Assembly (NCBI RefSeq): GCF_030052815.1
Contig: NC_079502.1
Span: 8,892,516-8,956,515 of the forward strand
Direction of reading: 5' to 3'
From: Hevea brasiliensis
Lineage: Eukaryota > Streptophyta > Magnoliopsida > Malpighiales > Euphorbiaceae
Length of the DNA: 64,000 nucleotides
Part shown: one piece after another, positions 1 to 12,672 of the stretch
Layout: each line of letters starts with the position of its first letter
Position numbering within the stretch: the stretch's first letter is position 1
Notes under the pieces: model-generated
Told to the model about the DNA's origin: nothing
The model's input: only the letters and a program-made list of their open reading frames with translations
Database searches by the model: none
Program-made: the position numbers and the translations under genes

Positions 1-159
1 AAAGTAATTATTATACTTAATAATAATAAAAAAAATAAAATTAAAAAAATAATTGATCTTTTAAAATGATAAATAATTTTAAATAAAATAATTATTAAAA
101 AGTTATAAATAAAAATAGATGCATGGTTTTTGAGGGAACCAAATCGAATCGAACTGAAT

Positions 160-463
160 AATCGTACTGAATCAATAGGAACTATATTGAACTGAATTTA
201 TTTTGATACTTTGGTTTGGTTTTGATTCTTCATTAATAACTAAATCAGAACTGTCGAATCGAAATTGAACTGAGAACCAAATTTATATATATATTTTTCT
301 ATATTTTTTTTTAAGATGCATTAATATATACTTATATATGTATATATAATTATGAACAAAATATAAATTAATATTACATTTCATTTTTTTATATTTTCTT
401 AATAATTTTAGTTATAAATACATTAAATTACCTTATCATTCTTAATTATAAATATATTATTAT

Positions 464-510
<47 letters not shown>

Positions 511-1579
511 TCTTAATTATATTTGTATCTTATAGTTAAATATTATATGATTAATAAATAATTAAAATGTATATTATATGATATACTATTATATTATATA
601 ATATATTTAATCTTAAGTTATATATGCACTTTATAATTAAAGATTATATAATTTAGGTATAGCTAAAAGATATATTATATGATATATTATGTATTAATAA
701 CTCAATTTAAAACTTAAATGTTAATTTAATATGACTTTTTAAGGAAATAATAACATAAAATTATTTTAAGAACCGAGAATTAAACTAAAATTGTACCGAA
801 CTAAACTATAATCGAAGAACTGAGAACTGTACTGAACTAAAACCGAAACAATGAAGAATCGAACAAGAATCGTACCGAAATTTTGAAATTCTGATTCAGT
901 TTCGATTCCTAAGCAAATCTCGAACTGAACTGGAATCGAACACTCCTACTTCTAGCCATTTAAATAGATATATTTATTTATGTATTTCATTTCGAGTGTT
1001 GGTCATCTAGTTTTTATATTATTTTTGAATGTTATTTATTTAAAATTAACTATAATATTCTTATTTAATCGTAAAATTTTTAAAATATTTTTTTAACACT
1101 TCATAATTACTTTTCACAGTTAAACCATTAATACTTTGTTTATAATTTCTATATTTATTGTTTACTAATTTTTGTGAAACAATATTTTTAAAACATTTTA
1201 ATTTTTCTAGAATATATTTTTTTACTCTTATAGTATAATATGCATGCATCATTTTATTCTTTACTATTTTATAAGTATGTATGTATAAAGTTTTTAATTT
1301 CAATATTGACTATGAAAACAAATATTCTAAAAAATTAAAAAAAAAATTGTATCTTTGTATAGATTGTATTTATTTTTCAATTTTTTATTTATTTACAAAG
1401 TTATTTTTTATAATTGTGAAAAAAAATTTTATACTTTTCAAATATTTTTAATTATAACTATTTCATAAAAAATTTTTTTATGCATTTTAATTATTTTTGC
1501 ATATATCTTAATATAAATATTTAATCTAATAATTATTAAATTCATTTCCATATAAATTTAAATTTATATTAGATGTACT

Positions 1580-1652
<73 letters not shown>

Positions 1653-2063
1653 GCGTGAACTGAACCCTGGACATGTTATAATTTTCCATTGATATTTAGG
1701 TGTTAAAAATTAATGTATTGGTTGCATGTGATCTGAACTCTGAACACGTAATAATTGTCCATAGGAGATCGATTGGAAAGATGGTTGGTAGGTATAAGCA
1801 AATGAATTAACGTCAAGCATGAAACCTACTAAATTATTTGCTGACCATTGGTATTCCATAGAGTAATGAGTACGCAAGATTTAATATTGAAAAGAATTAA
1901 AATTTAAATATTCATATAATTATAATAGATTGATTATGTTTTATTCATCATAAACTTATTATATATTATGAAAAAATAATCACTTAATTTTTTTTTTTAT
2001 AGCAATTCATCACTTATAAGTTGAAGCATATAAAAGTATAAATTCATTGAGGCATTCTAGATG
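160..2063. repeat. Dispersed repeat, copy A (uninterrupted)
   Basis: This ~1.9 kb AT-rich segment matches 9745-10937 joined to 34802-35532 in the same orientation. Similarity starts near 160 and stops near 2063, where both flanks diverge. Its first ~800 bases carry many short GAACCGAA/GAACTGAA-type words ending near 950 in a CGAACACTCCTA motif, like the ends of hAT-type MITEs. Two (AT)n tracts lie at 466-507 and 1583-1649. It has no TG..CA ends, PBS or coding region, so a retroelement LTR is not supported. It contains the intact target (around 1303-1308) into which Athila inserted in copy B. Bases 1-159 hold nothing recognisable. Confidence 0.75.
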
Positions 2064-3022
2064 AAAATAAGAAAAAAAAAGATTTAAAAAATAATTTGAT
2101 ATTAAAATAATAACAATTGGACACTTAAAAGTATAAAATATTTGTATTCCAGTTAAATGATGGAATTCTTTTCTAGTAAACTATTTAAAATTACAAACTC
2201 TAATTTATAAGCTGAAGTTGAAAACCATCAAAATTGAGATATGAAAATTGAGTTAATAAACAAATCAAGTAAAAAGAGACCAAGAATATATATCTTAATC
2301 AGTAAATAATTTAACTTTTTAGCTATGCCAAAACGAATGATGAAAATAAAAGAGTTCAGAAATCTACGTGGAATTTAAAAAATGTGCCATTTTAACTTCA
2401 TATCTAATTTTTCAAAAAAAAAAAAAAAGACAAGCCCCACTTATATGGCCCTTATTCTAGATTAGGGCCAGCAATTTTTTACGTGACCTTTTTATGTGAC
2501 ATGAGTCAACACAAAGCTGAGCGAGTTTGGATTTATTATAAACATGTTTGGATCATAAACGGGTCAATCCGTTTATGACACGTTAAAAATATAGGTTTAA
2601 TCAGATTAATCCATTTAACTCAATTAAAGGCGTAATAACACATTTATTTAAATAGGTTAAAATGTTTTATTTTTATTTATTGAAATTTATTATGACCTAC
2701 TTATATATATTGCTTAACAGCATCATTTTATTGCACACATTTAAGAATGTATTTTGATGTTTTTTTTAATGTGTCTTACCTTATTAAATAAGTTAAATAT
2801 GTCAAATGGATTAAATGTGTTAGTGTCGTGATATTTATAGTAACCCATTTATTTAAAAGGTTATACGAGTCATACCGTATAATGTAAGTTATAAATATAT
2901 TCGTATTAGGGTTGAGTATTTTGACATGATTAATTAAATGTGCTGTGTTTGTGTTAGCCATTTCCGTGTTATACATGTAAGTACACGATACATTTTTTAT
3001 TTGCGAACACGAATTTTCAACC

Positions 3023-3091
<69 letters not shown>

Positions 3092-3113
3092 GAAGCAAGG
3101 AAAGAAAAAGAAT
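2064..3113. other. AT-rich intergenic DNA with a (TA)n tract
   Basis: No coding region, RNA gene or mobile-element end is recognised. A long (TA)n microsatellite occupies 3026-3088; a minus-strand open frame that crosses it is a Tyr/Ile repeat artefact of the microsatellite. Confidence 0.6.
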
Positions 3114-3121
3114 ATATTAAA

Positions 3122-3916
3122 GGAGTAATGTCCAAAAAAATCTTGAACTTTGAGGTTTTCAATAATTTTACCCTAAACCTCTTTTTTAATAAAAACCTTT
3201 ATATAATTGTACTTTGCTGTCTATTCTTCCATTAAAGATAATGGATTTTGCCAAACTATTTTTTTTTAATAAATAAATCCTAAACTTTAAACTTTACTAC
3301 AATTAAACCCTATTGTTAATTGCCCATTTAAATACTAAAAGAGGTGTCAATCACCACTTCCAATCCCTAAACTGATACTAATTAAACCCAATTTATAACA
3401 AAAGAAAAAGAAACAAAAAATTCATTTACAACAAAATTGAGACTTAACCTCACTCTGTCCAACTCTATCCTTATGAAGACTTAACCTCACTTCACATCAA
3501 CATTCTCTCTCAACAATTCAATCAGACCCACCTTAGCAGCCCCAAAATAAGACCAATTAATTCATCAATTATAATTTATTTTATTATAAATTAAATTTAA
3601 ATAGTTTTAATTTGAGGATTAGAAGTACTAATATGGAACTTCTGGTAGTATTTAGTGGGGCAGCTAACGATGGGGTTCAAATATAGTAAATTTCAAAGTT
3701 TATAGTATATTTGTTAAAAAATAGTTTAAGGTACAATTGTTAAAAAATGTAAAATTCAAAGTTTTTTTTGGTTAATTTTTACTGTTAAAATTAATGTGGA
3801 ATAAACAACAGGTACAATTATTAAAAAGTTTAAAATTTAAGGTATTTTTATTAAAAATCATTTAAGATAAAATTATTAAAAACATGAAAGTTTAGGATTT
3901 TTTTTAACACTATCCC
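3122..3916. mobile_element. Foldback MITE, Mutator-like
   Basis: The two halves are imperfect inverted copies of each other. The left arm begins GGAGTAATGTCCAAAAAA and the reverse complement of the right arm begins GGGATAGTGTTAAAAAA, and the arms continue in parallel with TTTTAATAATTTTA-type blocks. The flanks carry an 8-bp direct repeat ATATTAAA (3114-3121 and 3917-3924). A ninth matching base is missing, so the 8/9 bp duplication does not by itself separate hAT from Mutator. The arms of ~200 bp or more favour a Mutator-like foldback MITE. There is no coding capacity. Confidence 0.65.
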
Positions 3917-3924
3917 ATATTAAA

Positions 3925-4155
3925 TTTCAAATCCACTATACTACATCCCTATTAGAGAGGAAGCAAATATTATATTAATTTACATAGTAACATAAAAATG
4001 GCCCAGATGATGGATCACATAAGGTCATCTGTCCTAACCTCTTTGCCAACGACAAATGTAAAAAAATAAAAAAATAAAAAAATAAATAATTTTTTTTTCA
4101 TGATCAATATATGAATCAATCGACTTTTTATTAGTAAAAATACAAATAGTCCAGT

Positions 4156-4188
<33 letters not shown>

Positions 4189-7100
4189 CTTATCTTTCAA
4201 TGTAGTAAATACACCACTGCCCTCTGTTGTGAATTGGACACCAACAAGAGAATTAGGATTTTGAATACGGATATAATTAACAAAAAGGTACCAATAACTT
4301 GATGAGAATTTGAAAAAGCAATTACAAAGAGGAGGTAAAATACGTATAAAAGAAAAACTAATAAGTTACAAATATAATAAAATTCAAGAAAAGCAAAAAT
4401 TAAAAGAAGAAAATTGCCTTGAGCATGAGTTGGTTGCAAATATTAGAAATCTCATTATAGGATTTAGAGAACAATGCGTCTGTGAGAGGAGTGAAATCCA
4501 TGGTTATTAGTTTTCCCCTATTGATTTCTGTACAAAGAGGGGAGGAGGAGTTGAGAAAAAGAGAATTGTTGCATTGAGTGGAGGGCCAGTGGAAGCATGA
4601 GGGTGGGCAAGGGCAGAGAAAGCGGAATGGGAAAGAGGAGGGAGAGAAAAAAAAAGGACAATATAAGACGGTGAAAGTGTTTACACTGCAATTTAATTTT
4701 TAATATTTTTAGGCCTCAGTTAATTAATGGATTTGAAATATTAAATTAAAATTATCAATTTAATGTGATCGGGCTCATTGCTCAAGGTAGTAGAAGACTA
4801 ACAGTTTAATTATATGGAGCAAAACCAATTAATTAATTACTCATACAAGTGGACGTTACCTATTGGACATACAGACATTCAATGTCTAAAAATATCTTCT
4901 AAAAGATGAGCATGAACTAGAGTTATGGGAAAGTGGTGAATTGGTCTGAGTAGGTGGTTATAGAGATAATGGGTGGCTTTTAGGTGGTAATGCGAGGTTA
5001 CAGAAAGTGAGCTAGTGGAGAGAAAAAGGTGGCAAGTGGTGGAAATGATAACCACTATACACGGCCACCAAGCAGAAGATCAACAACAACAACTTTGGCT
5101 ATAAATTGACATGTTGGGCTTCAGTCAGAAAATCAACAACAACAACAACCAATCAATCAACACCTAACAGATATAATGCCTTAACTCAAATTTTCTCAAG
5201 TTTAGCAATCTCCTTACATTTTTAAGAGATCTTTTACTTTTCAGTCTAGCATCAAATTGAACTCCAGTCCTTACTTTTCAATTTAAGCAAGCAATTTACT
5301 TTTCTTCTGCAAATATTTCCATTCTTGTAATAAATTCAATTCCAATCTTTACAATTTCCTATTCATATTCTAGTTTATGCAAAGCAACTGTTTAATTTTT
5401 TAGCAAGCCAGTTTATAATTTTTAGCAAATGTTTAAATTTTTAAACAAATTAATCTTTCAATTTCTCAAGATTCTCATTTATACTTTTTGCACATATTTA
5501 CATTTTATCAACAAGCAATTTAATCTTTTAATGAAGTGCAAATTTTGTCTTTTCTGCACATATTTACTTTTTGAAGCAATCAACTATTAACAACGTTTAT
5601 TTTTCAAGCACAATATTTACTCTTGTATGCACAAGTGATCTTTTAATTCCTCAACAATCAATTCCAGTTCTCACATCTTTCAAGTTAATTAAGTAGATAT
5701 CTTAATGAAGTGTATCCTAGTAGAGTCAAGGAACCCAACGAAAAATTCAGTCCTTTATTTCCCATTAATCGCTCTAATTAGAAGTCAAATAGGCGCAAAT
5801 ACGTCTATAAATGGGATCATATACGTCCCTGACACGCCTGCAATCCAACTCTCACGTGCGAAAAATGCCATATTTGCTTTTGACACTTGTAAATTGAGTA
5901 AACTCAATTTAATGCAAAAACATAAAGATAAAAAAATTTTACTTAAGTAAAGATAAAAAAAATTTAATTAAGGACAAGAATTTAGCTAATTTTACAAAAA
6001 TTTAAATATTTGAAATAGATTGCTAAAACACAAAAAAAAAAATTGACTTATTTTTGTAATTAAGTCAAAGATTTTTTGTTACAGTTAATAGATTGTGATA
6101 CAATGTAATACAATGAAATTTTATATTAAATTTTAATAAAAATTTGAATGCAGTCGGTGTACCAAACATAGGATGTCCACATTTGATGGTGGCAATTTGA
6201 AGCAAATTCAGGTTATTGATGACTTTATGGATTTGGTTATCTTTTCTGGTTTATTTTATTAATTAGAGTGGTCCCTTTTTAAAATGTTTTAAGTGGGTGT
6301 AAAAAATTAATGAATTGCATGTGAACTCAATTATTAGATCACGTTAATGAACTACTCAATCTAATAATTTAAGTTTGTAAATGAGAGTTACAGAAATAAT
6401 TATGCATCTTTCTGTTATAACCTGGCATGTGAAAGCTTACTGGACTTGAGTTTAAGCATGAATAAGCATATTTTCACTTTGCCTTATGCCGAAATATTCA
6501 ACTAATAAATGAGGATAGTCATATTCAAACTTTAAACTTTTTTGTCTCAGAGGCTCTGATACCAATATCAAGAAATCACTCACTCCAAAACTTAAGTTTG
6601 TAGTTGAAGGCTCCAAAAATGATTTTATATTTCTTTATTAGATCAGAGGGACCACGCGGGCCACATGACACTACAAAGGCCATAAAGGTTTTCTGTTATT
6701 GTTCATAATTCATTAATAAAGGACAAATAAAATTTATTGTTACAGGCTCATATTTTCACACCCTCCAATTCCACACGCTATTTAGGTGCTCTCCTGCCAT
6801 TATTAAGGGTATTTAAAACCACTCCTAGGATTTATAATCCAAAAAATACATTATTGGTAGCCAATAGTATGGGTTGTACTTGTAAAGGTATTTGAAATTG
6901 TTCATACAAAATTTTTTTCTGTTAAAAAAAATTACAAGAAAATGTCAAATAACCTACAGAAATTACCAATGGATTATTTATGGTCTTGAGCTGGGCATTT
7001 GATTCCATAATTCTCTTGCTACTTCCTTGAACCCGATAAACAGAAAATATAATTAGCGACATAATTACTTACAGAATTCAAATCTTTTTATAATTTTTTT

Positions 7101-7424
7101 TTACCAACGGATGAAAATCCGTCGATAATTTACTGATCGAATTTTTTCCATCGATAATTTTGTTTTGTAGTAAAAAAGATTGTTTAAATGGTCCTTCAAA
7201 TATCTCTGATTTGAATTACAACTAAATTATTTGTGTGGAAATTTATGTAGAAATTTCTTTGACAATAAAATTAAATTTTATTTAAAATAAATATACAGAC
7301 AGTTAAAAATATTTAGATAATACTTAGCAAAGACTCTTCTAAATACATATTTTATTAAATACAACCTCAAAACCTGTTAATCAAATCAAGGAAGGAAAAA
7401 TAAAAACAACAAAATGAGTTCCAA
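3925..7424. other. AT-rich intergenic DNA, no gene recognised
   Basis: I see no supported coding region. 4158-4187 is a (TA)n tract. 5300-5660 is a loosely repetitive stretch of TTTACTTTT / AAGCAATT words. Short open frames (for example 4310-4510 plus and 5705-5950 plus) lack domain features or codon character. A possible relic retroelement primer site lies at 6552-6566. Confidence 0.5.
6552..6566 (-). other. Relic tRNA-iMet-type primer-binding site
   Basis: The plus strand reads GGCTCTGATACCAAT, the complement of the TTGGTATCAGAGCC primer-binding site used by many plant copia elements. No LTR ends or coding sequence can be tied to it, so it is at best a remnant and may be chance. Confidence 0.3.
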
Positions 7425-8287
7425 TGTGACGCCCCTTACCCGTCTATTGTATAGCCGAGCAAGAAGTGCCACATTCGGTGCCGGAGCACCCTATCTTGTC
7501 TTGTCATGTTTATTGTAAATTTTAATGTCATTTAAATTAGGTAATTTATGTGTAGAATTTTTTTTTTTTATATCTTATTTCTGTGGAGACCCAAACAGAT
7601 CCTCCTCTGTTTTATTAGCATCTGGCGGGTTCCACTATCACCTGTTAACATATTCATAGTCATCTCACATATTTCCATATCATATTCTCTTTTATCATGT
7701 CATTCACAACTATTTATGAGATCTCAAAATGAAGTGTCATCTATTGCATTCATATGGAAATTCATAGATAATAAATTATAAGTTTTCATTTCAAGTCCAA
7801 AATGAAATACATCATAAACTAGTAATTACATCATGACTAAACATAATGAACCAAAATACTAGTCTATATATGGGCCCTACCAAAATACAAAAGACAGGTG
7901 AGGTGACTCTGGACAATGGCAGATCTGATCAGAGCTTTGTCAGTTCACTACTGGTGCTGCTACTGCGGTTGCTGCGGCTGATGCGGCTGATCTCCAGTAC
8001 CTACGCGATGGAAAACCAACGCGCTAAGCATAACGCTTAGTGGTGCATAATTTATAACAACAATAATTTAACATTTGAAATAATATCTGCAACTCATAAT
8101 TTCTGGGTCTTTTATATTTTTGTTACTCTTTGGAACAATTAACATTATCAGGATCTTTTATGATTACTTATTGTATTTTAAGTCTTAATTAATTTTTATC
8201 AATGCCCAAGAAACCTATAACAATTTATAAAGGCTGGATGCAGGGGTGTATACTGATTAGACAGCCATATGTCCATCCAGTATACGT

Positions 8288-8346
8288 CTGTCAGGCTCGA
8301 GGCCAGCTGTCGGGCACGAGACCAGCTGTTAGGCTTGTAAAGCCAG
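8288..8346. repeat. Three-unit ~19 bp tandem repeat
   Basis: Units at 8288-8306, 8307-8325 and 8326-8346 share a CTGTYRGGC...CCAG pattern. The tract is GC-rich compared with its surroundings. No function is evident. Confidence 0.6.
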
Positions 8347-8898
8347 AAATAAAGTAGGCACAATGGCCAGTAAGTAGGCATATAGCCTATAGAACAATCA
8401 TACCAGACATATATTATCAGTTTATGATTTTCTCGGTAGGCAGTATTGCTATATGTAGTCCCTAATTGGTATACCAATTTATCTAACTAAATAAATAAGT
8501 CTAGGTATACTATGGGCAATTAAACATTTTTAATTAATTTAGCACTATTCACTGTTACTATTTTCTAGTACTGTTCATTGGTACCATTAATTTCATATTA
8601 ATAGGACATTAGTCCTAATTTACATATTCATATCATTTTTAATATTTAATTTTCCTTATGAGTAGTTTAGTTATCATATATAGCATTTTTTTTTCCATGA
8701 ACCTTTCTTTAGGTTCATGTTGATGTGTTATCTTTATCTAAGAATTTGACTAGGTTAGGATGTCTATTTAGTCACACTTCCTTCATAACAATTGCTCCTT
8801 TATGTTTAAACTTGAATTTCAGTTTTTGAATCACTGAATTTGGAGTTATAGAACTCAAGTTATGGTCAAAATACCAAAGGAATAGTAATTTGGGACAA

Positions 8899-9457
8899 TT
8901 TCTGGGTTGGCAGTTTTAGTGACTAAATTTGTGCTAACAATTTGATTTAGTTAAAGGCAAAACTGGGTCAAGTGGTCTTCATAAAAAGTGTAGCCCTATG
9001 TCTAAACTTTCCATTGGTGAAATTTTAGGTCATTTGGACCAGTATAGAGAGAGTTATGACCAAATGAACATGTACTATTCATTTGGTCATTTTCTGGGTT
9101 GGCAGTTTCAGTGACCCAACTTGTGCTAACAATTTGAATTGATTAAAGGCAAAACTGGGTTAAGTGGTCTTCATAAAAAGTGTAGCCCTATGTCCAAACT
9201 TTCCATTGGTGAAATTTTAGGTCATTTGGACCAGTATAGAGAGAGTTATGACCAAATGAAGTCATTTTCTGGGTTGGCAGTTTCAGTGACCCAACTTGTG
9301 CTAACAATTTGAATTGGTTAAAGGCAAAACTGGGTTAAGTGATCTTCATGAAAAGTGTAGCCCTATGTCTAAAATTTCCATTGGTGAAAGTTTAGGTCAT
9401 TTGGACCAGTATAGAGAGAGTTATGACCAAATGAACACGTACTGTTCATTTAGTCAT
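8899..9457. repeat. Three-unit tandem repeat of 175-192 bp
   Basis: TTTCTGGGTTGGCAG recurs at 8899, 9091 and 9266, and a truncated fourth copy starts at 9458, giving spacings of 192, 175 and 192 bases. Each unit also carries AAAAGTGTAGCCCTATGTC and GGACCAGTATAGAGAGAG. The middle unit lacks ~17 bases around a short TGTACT/TGTTCATTT motif. Copies are very similar, suggesting recent expansion inside the LTR-like fragment. Confidence 0.8.
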
Positions 9458-9744
9458 TTTCTGGGTTGGGTGCAGGGTAATCCAAATTTGGACAGTATTT
9501 AGGTCAAGTTTTGGACAGAATTTGGGCATGGTTTCTTCATGGAAAATGAGCTATGTTGAGTCTAATTTCACCTCGAATTGGCCTCATACCAATTGGAGTC
9601 ACACATTTTCAGTTATGGGTCAATAAACCCACTGGACTCATTGAGTCCAAACCTACAAAAAATTGAATACTCCCAATATCTCAATTCCTCCAACTTCCTT
9701 ACTTCAATTTGCATGCAATACACTTCTATAAGCAACAAGCTCAA

Positions 9745-10090
9745 CTCAATAGGTCATACCGAACCAACAGGAACCATACTGAATTGAATTTATTTTGATA
9801 CATTAGTTTGATTTTGATTCTTCATTAATAACTAAACAAGAACCGTACCGAAATCGTACCGAATCGAAAATAAACCGAGAATTAAATTTGTATATATGTT
9901 TTTTTATGTTTTTTTTTTTAAGATGTATTATATACTTTCAATATAATTATATATACTTATATATGTATATATAATTATGAATAAAATATAAATTAATATT
10001 ACATTTCATTTTTCTATATTTTCTTAATAATTTTAGTTATAAATACATTAAATTACCTTATCATTCTTAATTATAAATATACTATTATCT

Positions 10091-10139
<49 letters not shown>

Positions 10140-10937
10140 TCTTAATTATATTTGTATCTTATAGTTAAATATTATATTATTAATAAATAGTTAAAATATA
10201 TATTATATGATATACTATTATATTATATAATATATTTAATCTTAAGTTATATATGCACTTTATAATTAAAGATTATATAATTTAGTTATAGCTAAAAGAT
10301 ATATTATATGATATATTATGTATTAATAACTCAATTTAAAACTTAAAGGTTAATTTAAGTATGACTTTTTAAGGAAATAATAACGTAAAATTGTTTTAAG
10401 AACCGAGAATCAAACTGAAATCGTACCGAACCAAACTAGAATCGAAGAACTGAGAACTGTACTGAACTGAAACCGAAACAATGAAGAATCGAACCGGAAC
10501 CATACCGAAATTTCGAAATTCTGATTTAGTTCCGGTTCCTATGCAAATCTCGAACTGAATTGAAATCGAACACCCCTACTTCTAGCCATTTAAATAGATA
10601 TATTTATTTATGTATTTCATTTCATAGTGTTGGTCATCTAGTTTTTATATTATTTTTGGATGTTATTTATTTAAAATTAACTATAATATTCTTATTTAAT
10701 TGTAAAATTTTTAAAATATTTTTTTAACACTTCATAATTACTTTTCACAGTTAAACCATTAATACTTTGTTTATAATTTCTATATTTATTGTTTACTAAT
10801 TTTTGTGAAACAATATTTTTAAAACATTTTATTTTTTCTAGAATATATTTTTTTACTCTTATAGTATAATATGCATGCATCATTTTATTCTTTACTATTT
10901 TATCAGTATGTATATATAAAGTTTTTCATTTCAATAT
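9745..10937. repeat. Dispersed repeat, copy B, left part
   Basis: Matches copy A from about 160 to 1308, including the GAACC-rich segment and an (AT)n tract at 10097-10136. It is interrupted after AATAT (10933-10937) by the Athila element and resumes at 34802. Its left edge abuts the LTR-like fragment without a visible target duplication. Confidence 0.75.
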
Positions 10938-12538
10938 TGATGCATACATTTTGCATAGTCATTTAGGTTTAATTTCATAGCCATTTTATTTGATTATTAG
11001 TCATTTTTAGCTAATTTCATTAGTTAATTAGTTAGTTTTTCATAATTGTCAATTTTGGATTAATTTGTAATTTTTACTTTGTTTTGTAGGAAAAATGGTG
11101 TTTTTGAAGGACTAAAAAGAAATTTTGCCATTGAGGAGTAATCTCTACAGCCAAAGATGTCAAAAACAAGTTTCAAAGTTGAAATATGCATTGGCCAAAT
11201 TGCGCATAACTTGCCGCATAACTTATGTAGATCTGCATAAGGAGAAGAAACACTGTTCCAATACCTGCCGAATTGTGCATAAGGAGAGTGCATAGCTTAT
11301 GCAGATTCACGCCCCCCTTATGCAATCTCACAGAATTGTGCATAACCTATGCGCCTGGTCATGCAGTTTTGCATAAGTGAACCAGAAACTAGCTGAAACT
11401 TGCATAAGGGATTGCATGACTTATGCAGTCCCACCAAGACTTCATTAATGAGCTGGCAGAAGATTCCCTCAGAAAATCTCACCTAAAACACACCATTTTA
11501 GGGCTCCATGTCAGAAAAAGCTATAAAAAGGACCCTTATCCCATTTTAGAAGAAGAAAAGGAAGAAAAGGGAAAGGAGCAAGCAGTAGCTGAAGGGTCAC
11601 AAACACCTCCCACACCATTTCCAATCAGATTTGGAGATTTCTTTCTTTTCTTACATTTTTCCTACACTTCTAGTGTTGAGCTTTTTGTTTCTTAGTTTAG
11701 ATTAAAGCTTTATTTCCATATAAATTCAGAATATCTTGTAAATATTATGGATAGTGAGTAGTTTACTTAGATTCTGGAGTAAGGGATGTAATATTTGAGA
11801 TATTTTGTGAATTTTGATTGGGTAATCCATATTTTGTGGTCTTAATGAGTTTTATTCATTTCTTGTGTGCTTAATGACATGCTTAGTGTAGGATCCCATT
11901 AAGTGATGTTCTTAATCCATGGTTGAGGCACCGAAAGGAGAAGGCCTTGTGATAGATAATCAAGAAATTGGACTTAATTAACTTAGATCTAGAAATAGAC
12001 TAAGGATTAAGAGGATTCACAGATTAATTAAAGAGCCTAATGGGTCTTAATTAACTCTAACTCCACGAAAGTAGGATTAGATTGATTAAGACATTCTTTG
12101 TCTCACTCGAAAGGGTATTCAAAGGATTTAAGAATTAATCTCCTTAAAACCCGTAAGTTCCACAAGATTGGATAACCAATTTAAAAATCCCAAAATAGCT
12201 TGAATATGAAATCCCGAACTCCGGAATCGCCTTTTCATTATTGTTAATTTTTAATTGAATTTAATTGCTTGCCATTTTAATTTTGCCATATTTCAACTTG
12301 CTTATTTCAATTTGATGCAATTTTAGTTTTAATCATTACGTTGTCGAATAGATTATTAATTTTGCACATATAGATTTCATACTCCAATACCCATCAATTT
12401 GTTGCTTTAATCTCAAAAATAGTTCAATTTAGTCAACTTTTTATATCAAAAATTCAATCATTAACACAACTCCTCATGGGAACGATATCTTTTCTATATT
12501 ACTTGTACGACCCGTGCACTTGCGGTTGGGCCACATCA
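10938..12538 (+). repeat. Athila 5' LTR (1601 bp)
   Basis: Runs from TGATGCATACATTTTGC to TTGGGCCACATCA. The 3' LTR, after subtracting the nested copia, is also 1601 bp and nearly identical, so insertion is recent in relative terms. 11195-11440 carries degenerate TGCATAAG / CTTATGCA units like those of the internal array at 19006-19695. A TATA box (CTATAAAAAG, 11521-11530) marks the likely promoter, so U3 is about 600 bp. An open frame at 11423-11695 lies over the promoter and is not a gene. Confidence 0.92.
11521..11530 (+). promoter_or_regulatory. Athila LTR TATA box
   Basis: CTATAAAAAG sits in all three Athila LTRs at the equivalent position (here, near 33784 in the 3' LTR, and as TTATAAATAG near 47015 in the lone LTR), followed by a purine-rich stretch. 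This is the expected place for the U3/R promoter. No transcription start can be read from sequence alone. Confidence 0.55.
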
Positions 12539-12544
12539 AGTTTT

Positions 12545-12562
12545 TGGCGCCGTTGCCGGGGA
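12545..12562 (+). other. Athila primer-binding site (tRNA-Asp)
   Basis: TGGCGCCGTTGCCGGGGA begins six bases after the LTR end. Its first 16 bases complement the 3' end of plant tRNA-Asp, the primer typically used by Athila-lineage elements. Confidence 0.85.
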
Positions 12563-12672
12563 GTTGTTTGTTTAAGATTGAATTCTTGATTATTTTAGTT
12601 GTTTTTAGTTTTATCTTTGTTATCTTTTCATTTTGTGTTTGTTTGTTCTTTTTCAGGTACTTTTAATCTTTT

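Larger units (their letters stand above)
7425..9744 (+). mobile_element. LTR-like fragment, probably of a gypsy chromovirus
   Basis: The segment opens with TGTGACGCCCC, a start resembling plant chromovirus (Tekay-type) LTRs, followed by a locally GC-richer stretch to about 7510. It contains two tandem-repeat blocks (8288-8346 and 8899-9457) and no coding region. It is cut off near 9745, where dispersed repeat copy B starts, so neither a TG..CA end nor a target duplication can be shown. The LTR assignment rests on the first bases and overall character only. Confidence 0.4.

Noticed and set aside
2776..3162. Minus-strand frame with a long Tyr-Ile repeat
   Set aside because: It is the translation of a (TA)n microsatellite.
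9314..9502. Small plus-strand frame over the 180 bp repeats
   Set aside because: It is a repeat-derived frame; other units carry stops in the same phase.
160..10937. Copies A and B as the two LTRs of one ~10 kb element
   Set aside because: No TG..CA ends, PBS, PPT or coding sequence between them; their outer and inner edges do not behave as LTR borders.
11423..11695. Open frame inside the Athila 5' LTR
   Set aside because: It spans the TATA box, and the other LTR copies have a stop at the equivalent of its middle (near 33841).
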